Positions 44,158 to 52,937 of a stretch of 64,000 nt of DNA are shown one piece after another. The notes under the pieces are model-generated. The model was not told the origin of the DNA. It made no database searches and was given only the letters and a program-made list of their open reading frames with translations. The stretch's first letter is position 1, and every line of letters begins with the position of its first letter. Source of the DNA: Chryseobacterium pennipullorum (GTDB lineage: Bacteria > Bacteroidota > Bacteroidia > Flavobacteriales > Weeksellaceae); contig NZ_QNVV01000001.1 in the NCBI RefSeq assembly GCF_003384725.1, forward strand, positions 248,001 to 312,000. The letters are read 5' to 3'. Position numbers and translations under genes: made by a program.

Positions 44158-44712
44158 TAGATTGATTTTTTAATTAGTATATGTAATTTGTGTTCTTAAA
44201 ATCATTTACGAGCTTGGCTTCAGTTTAGATTGAAAAAAAACAAAATAAAATATAAATAACTGTAAATCAGTATATTATTTTTCATCCGAATCTAAAAAAA
44301 TGCAATCTGAGTTCATCCGGAGCTATTTTTCTGTTGATTTTGTCCGTTATCAAAAATCAGTAAAGACGAGAAAAACATCTGTAACCTACAGCTTCTGTAG
44401 CTATGGTCAGAAGCATCGTTGAAGAAGTAAAAAGAAATAATACGCTTCGGTCAAAAGACTTTCTACGTCTTCATCCCCGGCCGGCCACAACGCTCTGTTT
44501 ACAAAATTTCATTCTCTTCATAATGCTTATTTTCAATAGACTTCTGCAACCAGTACATAAAGGTTTTGCTGTAAAAAGTCTGTTTTGAATATTTCTGCAG
44601 AAGCTGTCATAGAATGATTCAGCATTACTTTGAGGATGTGTTTCTGATCTATGCATTTTCATTAAAAATTTTCTTACTGTCAGACGAACAATAAAATATT
44701 ATCCGGATTTTG
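44158..44712. other. 555-bp intergenic region between fasciclin and ECF sigma genes
   Basis: It must carry the fasciclin promoter and any ECF sigma-dependent element. I find no convincing small gene; a 61-codon frame at 44403-44588 has no coding look. No inverted repeat or terminator stands out. Confidence 0.4.
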
Positions 44713-44742
44713 TTGCGTATATGTTTTATTTGATTACATTTG
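44713..44742 (+). promoter_or_regulatory. Consensus promoter of the ECF sigma gene, overlapping its apparent start
   Basis: TTG at 44713-44715, exactly 19 bp, TACATTTG at 44735-44742. The last three bases are also the TTG start codon of the longest sigma frame, so a message begun here (about 44748) would lack that codon. Confidence 0.6.
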
Positions 44743-45309
44743 GATGGAAAAATAACAACTATTAAAACAACCTATTCGGAAGCGGAACTTATCGTTTTAT
44801 TAAAAGAAAAAAACGAAAATGGTTTTCATTATCTGTATGACCACTATTCTGGTGCGCTCTACGGAATCGTTCTCCGTATTGTTCAGTCTAAAGAATGTAC
44901 AGAAGAGGTGATTCAGGATGTTTTTGTTAAAATATGGAATTCTATTCATCAATATGATGCTTCCAAAGGCAGGTTTTATACCTGGATGATCAATATTGCC
45001 AGAAACACTGCGATCGATTATCTGAAGTCTAAAGGATTTCAAAACGATCTTAAAAACCAATCACTTCCGGATTTCGTATATAACACTGCAGAACTTTCAA
45101 CCACAAACAATTCATCCGATTATATCGGACTCAACAACGTGCTTGAAGGTCTTGAAAATGATAAGCAGGAACTTATTGATCTTGCCTATTATCAGGGCTA
45201 TACCCAAAACGAAATATCTGAGAAACTGAAGATCCCGCTGGGAACGGTAAAAACGAAAATGCGGAATGCATTGATGAAATTAAAGGATTTGTTAAAAGAT
45301 TATCAATAA
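44740..45309 (+). CDS. ECF-family RNA polymerase sigma factor, 189 aa
   Basis: Region 2 (about 25-95) shows HYLYDHYSGALYGIVLRIVQSKECTEEVIQDVFVKIWNSIHQYDASKGRFYTWMINIARNTAIDYLKSKG-like order; region 4 (about 130-185) shows LIDLAYYQGYTQNEISEKLKIPLGTVKTKMRNALMKLKDLL. The anti-sigma gene follows after 1 bp. The start is uncertain: TTG at 44740 overlaps a consensus -7 element, and no ATG, GTG or TTG follows in frame before the sigma domain. ATA at 44752 or ATT at 44761 would be the alternatives. Confidence 0.9.
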   Translation: MDGKITTIKTTYSEAELIVLLKEKNENGFHYLYDHYSGALYGIVLRIVQSKECTEEVIQDVFVKIWNSIHQYDASKGRFYTWMINIARNTAIDYLKSKGFQNDLKNQSLPDFVYNTAELSTTNNSSDYIGLNNVLEGLENDKQELIDLAYYQGYTQNEISEKLKIPLGTVKTKMRNALMKLKDLLKDYQ

Positions 45310-45310
45310 A

Positions 45311-46126
45311 TTGAACACTAAAGAATACATATCATCCGGAATTATAGAATCTTATATTCTTGGCCATGCTTCTCCCGAGGAAGCGGGTATTTTGGAGTGT
45401 GTGATGAAGAATAATGCTGAAGTAAAAGCGGCTTTTGAGGAGGCGCAGAAAACCCTGGAAACTCTTGCTACGGCACAGGCAGTAAGCCCTTCCGGAGATT
45501 TAAAATCCAAGATCTGGAAGAAAATTCAGGAACAGCCTGCTGAAGAAGAAAAGCTTATTTCCAAAGAGAGTACGGAGGGTAAAGAATATAATGAAAGGAT
45601 TGTCCCTGTGCAGATCCAGGCCAAGGCCAATTGGAAGCCGTACGCTATTGCAGCATCGGTGCTGTTGCTTTTAAGTATAGCGGGCAATGTTTTCTGGATA
45701 AACCAACAGTCTGCTGCCAAGCAGGAAATGACAAAACTGGCAGCAGAAAATAATTCTCAGGATGCAGCAATGCAGAAGATGAACAGGAAGCTGAGCTTAT
45801 TTTCCAATCCGGATATGCAGAGGGTCATGCTAAAAGGAGTCGAAAAACATCAGGATGCTAAAGCTATGGTTTTTTGGGATCAGAAAACAAAAGAAGTGTA
45901 CCTGAATGCGGAAAGTCTCCCTGAGGCTCCGGCGGGAATGCAGTACCAACTATGGGCCATTGAAGACGGCAAACCCGTAAGTGCAGGAATGTATACCGAG
46001 GAAAAAGACAGCCAGATAGCTCTTGCCAGTATCTCCAAGGCACAGGCCTTCGCCATCACGCTTGAAAAAGAAGGGGGAAGCCCTGCTCCTACCATGGAGA
46101 ATATGTATGTGATGGGTGAAATTTAA
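45311..46126 (+). CDS. RskA-type membrane anti-sigma factor, 271 aa
   Basis: An N-terminal cytoplasmic sigma-binding part (1-95; SGIIESYILGHASPEEAGILEC resembles the zinc-finger-less anti-sigma domain), one membrane helix at about 100-120 (WKPYAIAASVLLLLSIAGNVFW), a short coiled coil, then the RskA C-terminal domain outside (about 175-271, MVFWDQKTKEVYLNAESLPEAPAGMQYQLWAI). It holds the sigma factor until an envelope signal releases it. The start is TTG, one base after the sigma stop, implying coupled translation. Confidence 0.9.
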   Translation: MNTKEYISSGIIESYILGHASPEEAGILECVMKNNAEVKAAFEEAQKTLETLATAQAVSPSGDLKSKIWKKIQEQPAEEEKLISKESTEGKEYNERIVPVQIQAKANWKPYAIAASVLLLLSIAGNVFWINQQSAAKQEMTKLAAENNSQDAAMQKMNRKLSLFSNPDMQRVMLKGVEKHQDAKAMVFWDQKTKEVYLNAESLPEAPAGMQYQLWAIEDGKPVSAGMYTEEKDSQIALASISKAQAFAITLEKEGGSPAPTMENMYVMGEI

Positions 46127-46260
46127 ATGCTCAACTTCCAGGATTTACAATCAAAAAAGACACTCAGACCACACCAGTCCTGATGCAAAATTGAGGAGCA
46201 GTTACCTACTTTTTAATGAGATATGCCACCAAAAATGTGGTACATAAATAAACCAAATAA

Positions 46261-46288
46261 AAAACCAGAATCTTGTGATTCTGGTTTT
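46261..46288. terminator. Bidirectional intrinsic terminator
   Basis: AAAACCAGAATC and GATTCTGGTTTT form a perfect 12-bp stem with a 4-nt loop and A/T runs on both sides, between the anti-sigma gene and the convergent gene at 46310. Confidence 0.92.
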
Positions 46289-46309
46289 TTTATGGTTTTG
46301 AGAATAGAA

Positions 46310-46609
46310 TTAATTGGTTTTCTTATTCCATTCTGCCTTAACGTCTTCTGCAGCATCTTTGGTCTTTTCCCAAGCTTCATCTGCCTTATCTTTAATATCT
46401 TCCCAAGCGTCAGATACATTGGCTTTTACTTTTTCCAGCCAACCTTCCTGGCTTGCTTCCTGATCACCTTCTCTTTTTTCATTGATGTAATCTCTTGCTT
46501 TATCTGCAAGATCACTCACCTTCCATTTGGCATCAGTCGCTGCATTTTTTAAAGAGTTTTCCGTTTCATTAACCGCTTTTTCCGCTTTGTTGTAATCTGA
46601 ATTGTTCAT
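46310..46609 (-). CDS. Small amphipathic-helix stress-type protein, 99 aa
   Basis: The 99 residues are almost all charged amphipathic helix with repeating units (KNAATDAKWKVSDLADKARDY, VKANVSDAWEDIKDKADEAWEKTKDAAEDVKAEW), in the manner of CsbD/YtxH or apolipoprotein-like stress proteins. No signal or membrane segment is present. The ATG at 46609 (MNNSDYNKAE) is chosen over 46654, whose extra residues read as leader. Function is unknown; membrane or nucleic-acid surface binding under stress is possible. Confidence 0.7.
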   Translation of the reverse strand: MNNSDYNKAEKAVNETENSLKNAATDAKWKVSDLADKARDYINEKREGDQEASQEGWLEKVKANVSDAWEDIKDKADEAWEKTKDAAEDVKAEWNKKTN

Positions 46610-46835
46610 AATATTTATAATTAAGTATTTGGTATATAAATAAACAACATCCATACCTAAAAGAGAAATACTTTGTTAAAATTTTCTTAAAATTTAAATC
46701 CTCAATTTCCTGCAGGTTTTTACCCTGTTTATGTACTAAATAAAAAATACCACATTTCACAACTTGGAATGTTCCTTGATGGTCATAGAGTATGTTGTAA
46801 AGCACAACATTATTCTCACCACCAAATTTATTATT

Positions 46836-47156
46836 ATGGATACTAAAGTAAAACTAGCCTTAGCACTTATAGGTACCGGCGGTATCGTTCTGTGGGGCCT
46901 TTCAAAAAGAAGAAAACCTCAACGGCAACGATTTGTAGCCCCAGATGGAAATACGTATGAGCAAGATTCAATATATCAGACGTACGATCATAAATTGTAT
47001 CAAAACGGGAAAGAAATTCATTTTGATGTTCCGGAGGATCATCAAAAAGTACATAGTGAAAACCGTTCCTTCAATTCAGAAAACAGCTTTTCAGCCAAGG
47101 CTCCCGTACCGGTCAAAAACATCAACTATCACAAAAAAGGGACCAGACATCACTGA
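46836..47156 (+). CDS. Small membrane-anchored protein of unknown function, 106 aa
   Basis: Begins MDTKVKLALALIGTGGIVLWGLSKRRKPQRQ: one short membrane helix followed by a basic stretch, then a soluble part with FVAPDGNTYEQDSIYQTYDHKLYQNGKEIHFDVPEDH and a His/Lys-rich end. I do not recognise a family. The start at 46836 is chosen because 24 upstream residues do not look coding. The neighbour at 46310 is divergent. Confidence 0.6.
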   Translation: MDTKVKLALALIGTGGIVLWGLSKRRKPQRQRFVAPDGNTYEQDSIYQTYDHKLYQNGKEIHFDVPEDHQKVHSENRSFNSENSFSAKAPVPVKNINYHKKGTRHH

Positions 47157-47204
47157 TCAGCAACAGCAAAAGAAAACGACAACCTTCTGTTGACACCATA
47201 TAAT

Positions 47205-47243
47205 ATGGCCTGCCATATACCCGATATGTACATGGCAGGCCAT
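47205..47243. terminator. 12-bp perfect hairpin between convergent genes
   Basis: ATGGCCTGCCAT pairs with ATGGCAGGCCAT around a 15-nt loop, between the gene ending at 47156 and the importer operon ending at 47278. No T run follows on either strand. Confidence 0.5.
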
Positions 47244-47277
47244 CTATTTACAGAAGAAACAAGTATTGAAACTGATA

Positions 47278-48207
47278 TCAGTCTAATGCTTTTTCTACCT
47301 CATCCATCATCATATTGACTGACTCAATGCCATTTCCGGAAAGGTACCATACAGAAGAATTAAGGTACACAATCTTGCCGTTTTTATAAGCATTGGTATT
47401 CTTGATCAGCTTATTTTCAAACTCTTCTTTATTCAGCGCCTTATCTCCAATGGCATCACTTCTGTCGATGACAAAAAGGATATCCGGATTTTTATCCATT
47501 ACAAACTCACTGGAAACACTGGTCCCGTGCAAGTGCACTCCAAGTCCCGTTGCCGCTTCCTTTACCCCAAGCACGTCATGAATCATCCCAAATCTGGAAC
47601 CGCTTCCATACGCACTCATTCTGCCTTTATTATGCAAGACAATTAATGCTTTTTTATCTGCTTTTTCAGCCTTGGATCTGATCTTATTTCCTTTTTCCAC
47701 AAGATCCTTATACCCTTTTGTATATTCTTCTTTTTTGTTGAAAAGAGCTCCAAGGTTATCCAGGTTCTTATTCAGTGCACCCATTGGGTTTTTGGTATCC
47801 CATTCCACCAGAACAGTAGGTGCTATCTTTGACATCTGAGCATAGGAATCGCGAAGACGGCCACCCATTATAATAACATCCGGATGAAGTTCATTAATTT
47901 TTTCGATGTTTACCTCCACCAGGTTACCAAGATCGGTGACTGAAGGATCATCACCATACTTTTTTAAATGGGAGGGCAAGCCAGATTTAGGAATTCCGAC
48001 CACCTTTGCTCCTATATAATCCAGGTTTTCGAGAGCACTGTAATCCAGCACCACCATTCTTTGAGGATTTTTAACTACGGAGACCGTATCAAGCTGGTGA
48101 ACGATCTTTACAGATTCATTATTGGAAGCTGTATTTTTAGAACTCTCTTTACATTGCGTAAAAAGAAAAGCTGCTGAGGCAGCCACCACTAGCGATAGTT
48201 TTTTCAT
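47278..48207 (-). CDS. Siderophore-binding lipoprotein (YclQ/FatB-like), 309 aa
   Basis: The periplasmic binding part of an iron-siderophore importer. The signal ends FLFTQCKESS with lipobox Cys19. The class III binding-protein fold shows PQRMVVLDYSALENLDYIGAKVVGIP, INELHPDVIIMGGRLRDSY, and IVLHNKGRMSAYGSGSRFGMIHDVLG. Similarity in pattern to Bacillus YclQ suggests petrobactin-type catecholate ligands; that is an inference. It is the last gene of the four-gene operon, 1 bp after the ATPase gene, opposite to the usual binding-protein-first order. Confidence 0.9.
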   Translation of the reverse strand: MKKLSLVVAASAAFLFTQCKESSKNTASNNESVKIVHQLDTVSVVKNPQRMVVLDYSALENLDYIGAKVVGIPKSGLPSHLKKYGDDPSVTDLGNLVEVNIEKINELHPDVIIMGGRLRDSYAQMSKIAPTVLVEWDTKNPMGALNKNLDNLGALFNKKEEYTKGYKDLVEKGNKIRSKAEKADKKALIVLHNKGRMSAYGSGSRFGMIHDVLGVKEAATGLGVHLHGTSVSSEFVMDKNPDILFVIDRSDAIGDKALNKEEFENKLIKNTNAYKNGKIVYLNSSVWYLSGNGIESVNMMMDEVEKALD

Positions 48208-48208
48208 A

Positions 48209-48973
48209 TTAATCAGTATTATAGTAATTACAGAATTTTTTATTGTTCAACATTGAAATTGTAAAAGGAATTTCAAAAATTTCGGCAAGTGTCTTTTCAT
48301 CGATCACTTTATTGGTTTCATCAAAACAGCAGATTTCCCCATTCTTTAAGGCAACAATATAATCGGAATACGCGGAAGCAAAATTGATGTCATGCAAAAC
48401 CACAATAATAGTTTTCCCCCATTCTTCGGTAAGTTTCTTTAAAGTTTTCATCATCTGAACGGCGTGTTTCATATCCAGATTATTCAGGGGTTCATCCAGA
48501 AGGATATACTGTGTATCCTGAGCTACCACCATCGCAAGATAAGCTCTCTGTTTCTGTCCGCCGCTGAGCTCTTCCAGATAGGAATCCGCAATATCTTCAA
48601 GGTTCAAGAACCGGATGGCTTCCTCTATTTTTTGCAGGTCATGATCGGACAATCGGTTTTCTGAATAAGGAAACCGTCCGAAACTGATGAGCTCCCGTAC
48701 GGTTATTTTTATGGTAATATGGTTAAACTGCTTAAGAACTGACAGCTTTTGGGCAAGGACTTTATTTTTAAAATCCTGTATATTCTTTTCATTTACCAGA
48801 ACCAAACCACTGTCCTGCTTCAGCAATCGGCTAATGACAGAGAGCAGCGTACTTTTACCGGCACCGTTACTCCCGATCAGGGCAGTAATCTTAGCCTCAG
48901 GAATTTTCAGGTTGATCCCATTAAGAATATCCCGGGTTCCAAAACTTTTATAAATATCTTTAATTTCTATCAC
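48209..48973 (-). CDS. Siderophore ABC importer ATPase (YclP-like), 254 aa
   Basis: Walker A is IGSNGAGKST near residue 34, the Q-loop and signature YLEELSGGQKQRAYLAM are near 135, and Walker B is YILLDEPLNNLD near 160. The switch His is in VVLHDINFA. It powers the two permeases. Its start overlaps the upstream permease gene by 4 bp (ATGA type), so translation is coupled. Confidence 0.94.
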   Translation of the reverse strand: MIEIKDIYKSFGTRDILNGINLKIPEAKITALIGSNGAGKSTLLSVISRLLKQDSGLVLVNEKNIQDFKNKVLAQKLSVLKQFNHITIKITVRELISFGRFPYSENRLSDHDLQKIEEAIRFLNLEDIADSYLEELSGGQKQRAYLAMVVAQDTQYILLDEPLNNLDMKHAVQMMKTLKKLTEEWGKTIIVVLHDINFASAYSDYIVALKNGEICCFDETNKVIDEKTLAEIFEIPFTISMLNNKKFCNYYNTD

Positions 48974-49917
48974 AGCTTTTCAGATTTTAAGATGAGCACC
49001 ATAAAGTATATTCCGCCCACAAAATTGATAATTGTGGAAAGCGGTGTTTTCAGATTGAATACCTGCTCCGTAATCAGCTGCCCCAGCACAATGGTGATGA
49101 AGGTTACCAGACAGCAACCCGGAATCAGTATTTTATGTTTATACGTGCTGAGCACCACATAGGTAAGGTTTGCCGTAAGCAATCCCAGAAAACCTACGGG
49201 GCCGATAAGCGCAGTAGAGGAAGAAACCATTACCGCGATCAGCATGAGTACATAACGGACCGTTTTTTTGTAATGTACTCCCAGGCTCACCGAATTTTCT
49301 TTTCCGAGAGAAATAATATCCAGTTTGCTATTCATACGCCAGCCTATTGCCAGCACAGGAATAATCAAAAAAGCAGCATACCATAGAATTTCCCTGTTGA
49401 TCTTATTGAAGGAAGCAAACATTTTACCCTGCAGGATAAAGAAATCATTGGGATCGATGATCAGCTGCATGAAAGAGCTCATAGAATCCATTACCATTCC
49501 GAATACCAGGCCTACCAGGACCATAAGATAAATGTTGGCTCCTGACCTCTTATACATTACAACATATACAACGGCAGAAAAGGCAGCCATACACACCACA
49601 GACAGCGCAAAACTCTGCAGGCTGTTCACAACCGTTACCATCTTTTCGCCAAAGGCAAAAACCAGTATAGTCTGCAACAGCATATATACCGCTTCAAAGC
49701 CCATAACGGAAGGGGTAAGAATTCTGTTGGCTGTAATAGTCTGAAATGCAACCGATGAATATCCGATACAACAGGCAACCAAGGCAATAGCCAGGATTTT
49801 AAAAGAGCGCAGTTCTAAAGAAAAACTCCAGTCTCCTCTGAGCCCAAAGAACAGATAAAACAACACGCTGATAACAGCAAGCGCACAAAGACCTCCTATT
49901 TTTTTGTTCTGTTTCAT
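48970..49917 (-). CDS. Siderophore ABC importer permease 2 (YclO-like), 315 aa
   Basis: A FecCD-family permease with eight to nine membrane helices. VSSSTALIGPVGFLGLLTANLTYVVL carries the coupling-helix glycine-rich segment that contacts the ATPase. LTPSVMGFEAVYMLLQTILVF near 70-92 is another family mark. It overlaps the upstream permease and the downstream ATPase genes by 4 bp each and should form a heterodimer with permease 1. Confidence 0.92.
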   Translation of the reverse strand: MKQNKKIGGLCALAVISVLFYLFFGLRGDWSFSLELRSFKILAIALVACCIGYSSVAFQTITANRILTPSVMGFEAVYMLLQTILVFAFGEKMVTVVNSLQSFALSVVCMAAFSAVVYVVMYKRSGANIYLMVLVGLVFGMVMDSMSSFMQLIIDPNDFFILQGKMFASFNKINREILWYAAFLIIPVLAIGWRMNSKLDIISLGKENSVSLGVHYKKTVRYVLMLIAVMVSSSTALIGPVGFLGLLTANLTYVVLSTYKHKILIPGCCLVTFITIVLGQLITEQVFNLKTPLSTIINFVGGIYFMVLILKSEKL

Positions 49918-50858
49918 CTTTTGCGCAGTAAAAGGATTAGAAATATACCCCCGCCAAGACAGCCGGCCATCAGGCCAATCGGTATTTCAAAAGGAAAGAT
50001 AACAATACGCCCGATCAGATCACATACCAGCAAGAGCAAGGCACCCGACAGGGCAACATAGGGTAAGATTTTGCGGGTATTATCTCCGGAGATGAGACTT
50101 ACGATATTAGGAACCACCAGCCCTACAAATGATATAGCTCCGGCTGTAACGGTAATAACAGAGACGGTGACGGCAACTAATACCATTCCCAGATAAAGAA
50201 CAGCCTGATAATTGAGCCCAAGGTTTTTCGAAAAGTCTTCGCCCATTCCTGCTGCCATAAAGCGGTTTGCGTAGAAATAGGTAATGACTACCGGTGGAAT
50301 ACTGAGGTATATCATTTCATAACGTCCTTGCAGAACACCAGAAAAATCACCGAGCATCCAGGTATTAACGGTCTGAACGATATTAAAATTCACCGCAAAG
50401 AACGTTGTAACCGAGTTGATAATTCCCCCAAACATCAATCCCGCCAGCGGAATAAAAATAACGTTCCGAAAGCGGATATGCCTGATCATTTTAAGAAAAA
50501 CAAGGGTGGTGAGAAGAGTGAAAACAAAGGCAAATACAGATTTGAGCAGAATACCCGAAGTGGGGATAAAAACGGCTGCCAGAAGCAGACCGAGTTTCGT
50601 ACCTTCGAGTGTGCCTGCCGTACTGGGAGAAACAAATTTATTCTGTGTGATCTGCTGCATGATCAGTCCGGAAATGCTCAGTCCTGCACCAGCCAGAATA
50701 ACACTAAATGTTCTGGGAGCTCTGCTGACTGCCATGACAAGACTTTCCAACGGCTCCTGACGGATAATATCTGCTATTGAAATATCTTTTGCCCCAACAA
50801 AAAGTGAGACAAAAGATAAAAAAATTAAAAATAATATTAATATAACGGTTCTGAGCAA
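49914..50858 (-). CDS. Siderophore ABC importer permease 1 (YclN-like), 314 aa
   Basis: A FecCD-family permease: AGAGLSISGLIMQQITQNKFVSPSTAGTLEGTKLGLLLA near 55-92 and AGAISFVGLVVPNIVSLISGDNTRKILPYVALSGALLLL near 240-278 are standard. It is the first gene of the operon. The Fur-like palindrome at 50904-50928 lies in its upstream region, so iron repression of the whole operon is likely. Confidence 0.92.
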   Translation of the reverse strand: MLRTVILILFLIFLSFVSLFVGAKDISIADIIRQEPLESLVMAVSRAPRTFSVILAGAGLSISGLIMQQITQNKFVSPSTAGTLEGTKLGLLLAAVFIPTSGILLKSVFAFVFTLLTTLVFLKMIRHIRFRNVIFIPLAGLMFGGIINSVTTFFAVNFNIVQTVNTWMLGDFSGVLQGRYEMIYLSIPPVVITYFYANRFMAAGMGEDFSKNLGLNYQAVLYLGMVLVAVTVSVITVTAGAISFVGLVVPNIVSLISGDNTRKILPYVALSGALLLLVCDLIGRIVIFPFEIPIGLMAGCLGGGIFLILLLRKR

Positions 50859-50903
50859 AATGACTTTGTTGGTATTATTCTATTATTAAAAACTTATGTT
50901 CTT

Positions 50904-50928
50904 TTTATTTAGAATAATTTTAAATAAA
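50904..50928. promoter_or_regulatory. Fur-type palindrome in the importer/AraC divergent region
   Basis: A 25-bp inverted repeat centred on 50916 with one mismatch; its core TTTAGAAT-A-ATTTTAAA resembles iron-box sequences. It abuts and overlaps the AraC-gene -7 element (50925-50932), so bound Fur would block that promoter and probably the importer promoter. Confidence 0.6.
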
Positions 50929-50932
50929 TTTG
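50925..50932 (+). promoter_or_regulatory. -7 element of the PchR-like regulator gene
   Basis: TAAATTTG fits TAnnTTTG. It shows that the frame opening at 50896 cannot be the start and supports 50971 or later. Confidence 0.55.
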
Positions 50933-50970
50933 TAAGTGCTAAGATATTTATTCCAGCAAGATCCCATAAG

Positions 50971-51984
50971 ATGAAAGATGGAATAATTTCGATGAAAAAA
51001 GTAAAAATGAAGATTAAAGTAGACAGTTTGTCCCCCACGGGTATTTCGGTCATCAACGGTATCCCAAAAAAGATAGATTTTCTGGAAATTGTAGAAACTC
51101 AGAGAACCAGTTTTGCGGACGGCGTCCAAGACCGGAATCTTATTCTTGCTCTTTCCGATATCTGCATTTCCAATATAGAGATCGATGCATTACGGGATAT
51201 TGATTTTTATGTTCAGGCAGATCAGCCGGTGATCGAAATGATGTTTTTCCTTTCCGGCAGTACGGTTCTTTACCTGGACGGAAACTCAGATTCGGTATCG
51301 ATAGACAGCAACCAGCATAATATTGTGTATTATTCGCAGAGCGGCTATCGAAGCGTCTGGCCGTGTGGTAAAGGCAAAAAAGCCGTCACCATCACCATCT
51401 ATCCTGAAAATATTGCCCGGTATCTGAAAGGAGTACAGTACAGCGATTTTTTAAAGAATATGGAACGGCAGAGAAATACCGCTCTTTTTGATCATCATCT
51501 GAATATCACTCCCAAAATGCACCTGTTACTTAATGAAATTATTGCCAACAGACATGCCGGGGGGCTTCGAAGGCTTTATATTGAAAACTGTGTCTATGAA
51601 TTGCTTTTTCTGCAGATTGAACAATATAGTGCTTTGTCTGAGAAAAATGAAAAGCCGGTGCCCTCAGTCATTGAAAAGAAAATCTCCGGGATCAGGGAGC
51701 TGATCGATCAGAACTTGCCGCATCCCTATTCTATTTCTGAACTGTCACGGCTCGCCGGCATCAATGAATACCATCTGAAAAAGAGCTTCAAAGCACTTTA
51801 TCACCAAAGTATCTATTCGTATACCATCAGCAGAAGAATGGAAAAAGCAAAAAGTCTTCTTTTGAACGAAGACATGAACGTGAATGAAACAGCATTTATG
51901 ATGGGCTACAGCGATTCGACGAATTTTACAGCTGCATTCAAAAAACATTTCGGTTTTACTCCCGGGAAGATCAGCAGAAAATAA
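50971..51984 (+). CDS. AraC-family regulator (PchR-like), 337 aa
   Basis: A C-terminal AraC DNA-binding domain at about 235-337 (YSISELSRLAGINEYHLKKSFKALYHQSIYSYTISRRMEKAK and NVNETAFMMGYSDSTNFTAAFKKHFGFTPG) follows a large sensor domain without homology that I can name. PchR-type regulators sense siderophores and turn on their importers. It is divergent from the siderophore importer and shares a Fur-like box with it. The start is 50971 (MKDGIISMKK) or 50992; upstream codons precede the promoter. Confidence 0.88.
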   Translation: MKDGIISMKKVKMKIKVDSLSPTGISVINGIPKKIDFLEIVETQRTSFADGVQDRNLILALSDICISNIEIDALRDIDFYVQADQPVIEMMFFLSGSTVLYLDGNSDSVSIDSNQHNIVYYSQSGYRSVWPCGKGKKAVTITIYPENIARYLKGVQYSDFLKNMERQRNTALFDHHLNITPKMHLLLNEIIANRHAGGLRRLYIENCVYELLFLQIEQYSALSEKNEKPVPSVIEKKISGIRELIDQNLPHPYSISELSRLAGINEYHLKKSFKALYHQSIYSYTISRRMEKAKSLLLNEDMNVNETAFMMGYSDSTNFTAAFKKHFGFTPGKISRK

Positions 51985-52250
51985 GCAGACCGGCCTGCAG
52001 ATCATTCTTTATCCGAAAAGAATTATCTGAAATAGATCTCAATGCAGACCGTTGCCGGAAAAAGGATTTCCATCTGGCGTCAAGAGAAATAATGAGAATG
52101 TTTCTATACTATTATCCGGACGGTTATCTGTTCCCGGTACCATCGTTACGGGAATAGCTATGTCTTTATATACCACATTCGATGCATTCCACGCTATAAT
52201 GGCCTTATACTTGCAGCTCTATATCCAACTAACCACAACATTTATTGATT

Positions 52251-52841
52251 ATGGAAAAGAAAAAAGCACCCGTAAAAAGAACGGCAAGCGCAAAAACAAA
52301 ATCAGCAGCTAAATCACCGGCAAGAAGCACTTCCAAAACACCTGCAAAAAAAGATGCGGCCAAGGATCTTAAGGATCTTTTTGAAGAATCCCTAAAAGAT
52401 ATTTATTGGGCAGAAAAAGCATTGGTAAAAGCATTGCCGACCATGATGAAAAATGCAACCGATAAAAAGCTAAAAACAGCCATTGAAAATCATATCGCTG
52501 AAACAAAAGTTCATGTACAGAGATTGGAAGACTGTTTTAAAGCAATCGGTAAGAAAGCCCAGGCTAAGAAATGTGACGCGATGCAGGGACTTCTTGATGA
52601 AGGCAAAAGTATCGTCAAAGAGACGAAACCGGGCGCTGTAAGAGATGCCGGAATTATAGCCGCTGCTCAGAAGGTGGAACATTACGAAATCGCAACATAT
52701 GGTACGCTTGCTGCATTTGCCAAAGTACTGAAGGAAAAGAAATGTCTTAAAAATTTCACCGATACCTTAGGTGAAGAGAAAAAATGTGATGAGCTTCTTA
52801 CAAAAGTAGCAGATACCGCCCTCAACAGTAAGGCTGTGTAA
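52251..52841 (+). CDS. DUF892 (YciF-like) ferritin-like protein with histone-like Lys/Ala/Ser tail, 196 aa
   Basis: The C-terminal part (about 40-196) is a DUF892 helical domain: DLKDLFEESLKDIYWAEKALVKALPTMMKNATDKKLKTAIENH, then AAQKVEHYEIATYGTLAAFAKVL. The first 40 residues are a low-complexity basic tail (KKKAPVKRTASAKTKSAAKS...) like that of histone H1, able to bind DNA. The combination would put a stress ferritin-like domain on the nucleoid, as Dps does. ATG 52251 begins the tail directly. A near-consensus -7 (TATACTTG) lies about 35 bp upstream. Confidence 0.85.
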   Translation: MEKKKAPVKRTASAKTKSAAKSPARSTSKTPAKKDAAKDLKDLFEESLKDIYWAEKALVKALPTMMKNATDKKLKTAIENHIAETKVHVQRLEDCFKAIGKKAQAKKCDAMQGLLDEGKSIVKETKPGAVRDAGIIAAAQKVEHYEIATYGTLAAFAKVLKEKKCLKNFTDTLGEEKKCDELLTKVADTALNSKAV

Positions 52842-52860
52842 GTCTATCCATTTTGATAAA

Positions 52861-52893
52861 AAATTAAAGAGACCCCACAGGTCTCTTTAATTT
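52861..52893. terminator. Bidirectional intrinsic terminator
   Basis: A 14-bp perfect stem around a 5-nt loop (core AAAGAGACC with GGTCTCTTT) with T runs, between the DUF892 gene and the convergent gene at 52938. Confidence 0.9.
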
Positions 52894-52937
52894 TTATGAG
52901 TAAATCCAACTGCCGGAATGGTCAGAATATTACAATC

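Noticed and set aside
44403..44588. 61-codon frame between fasciclin and sigma genes
   Set aside because: No promoter, composition unlike neighbouring genes, and no recognisable domain.
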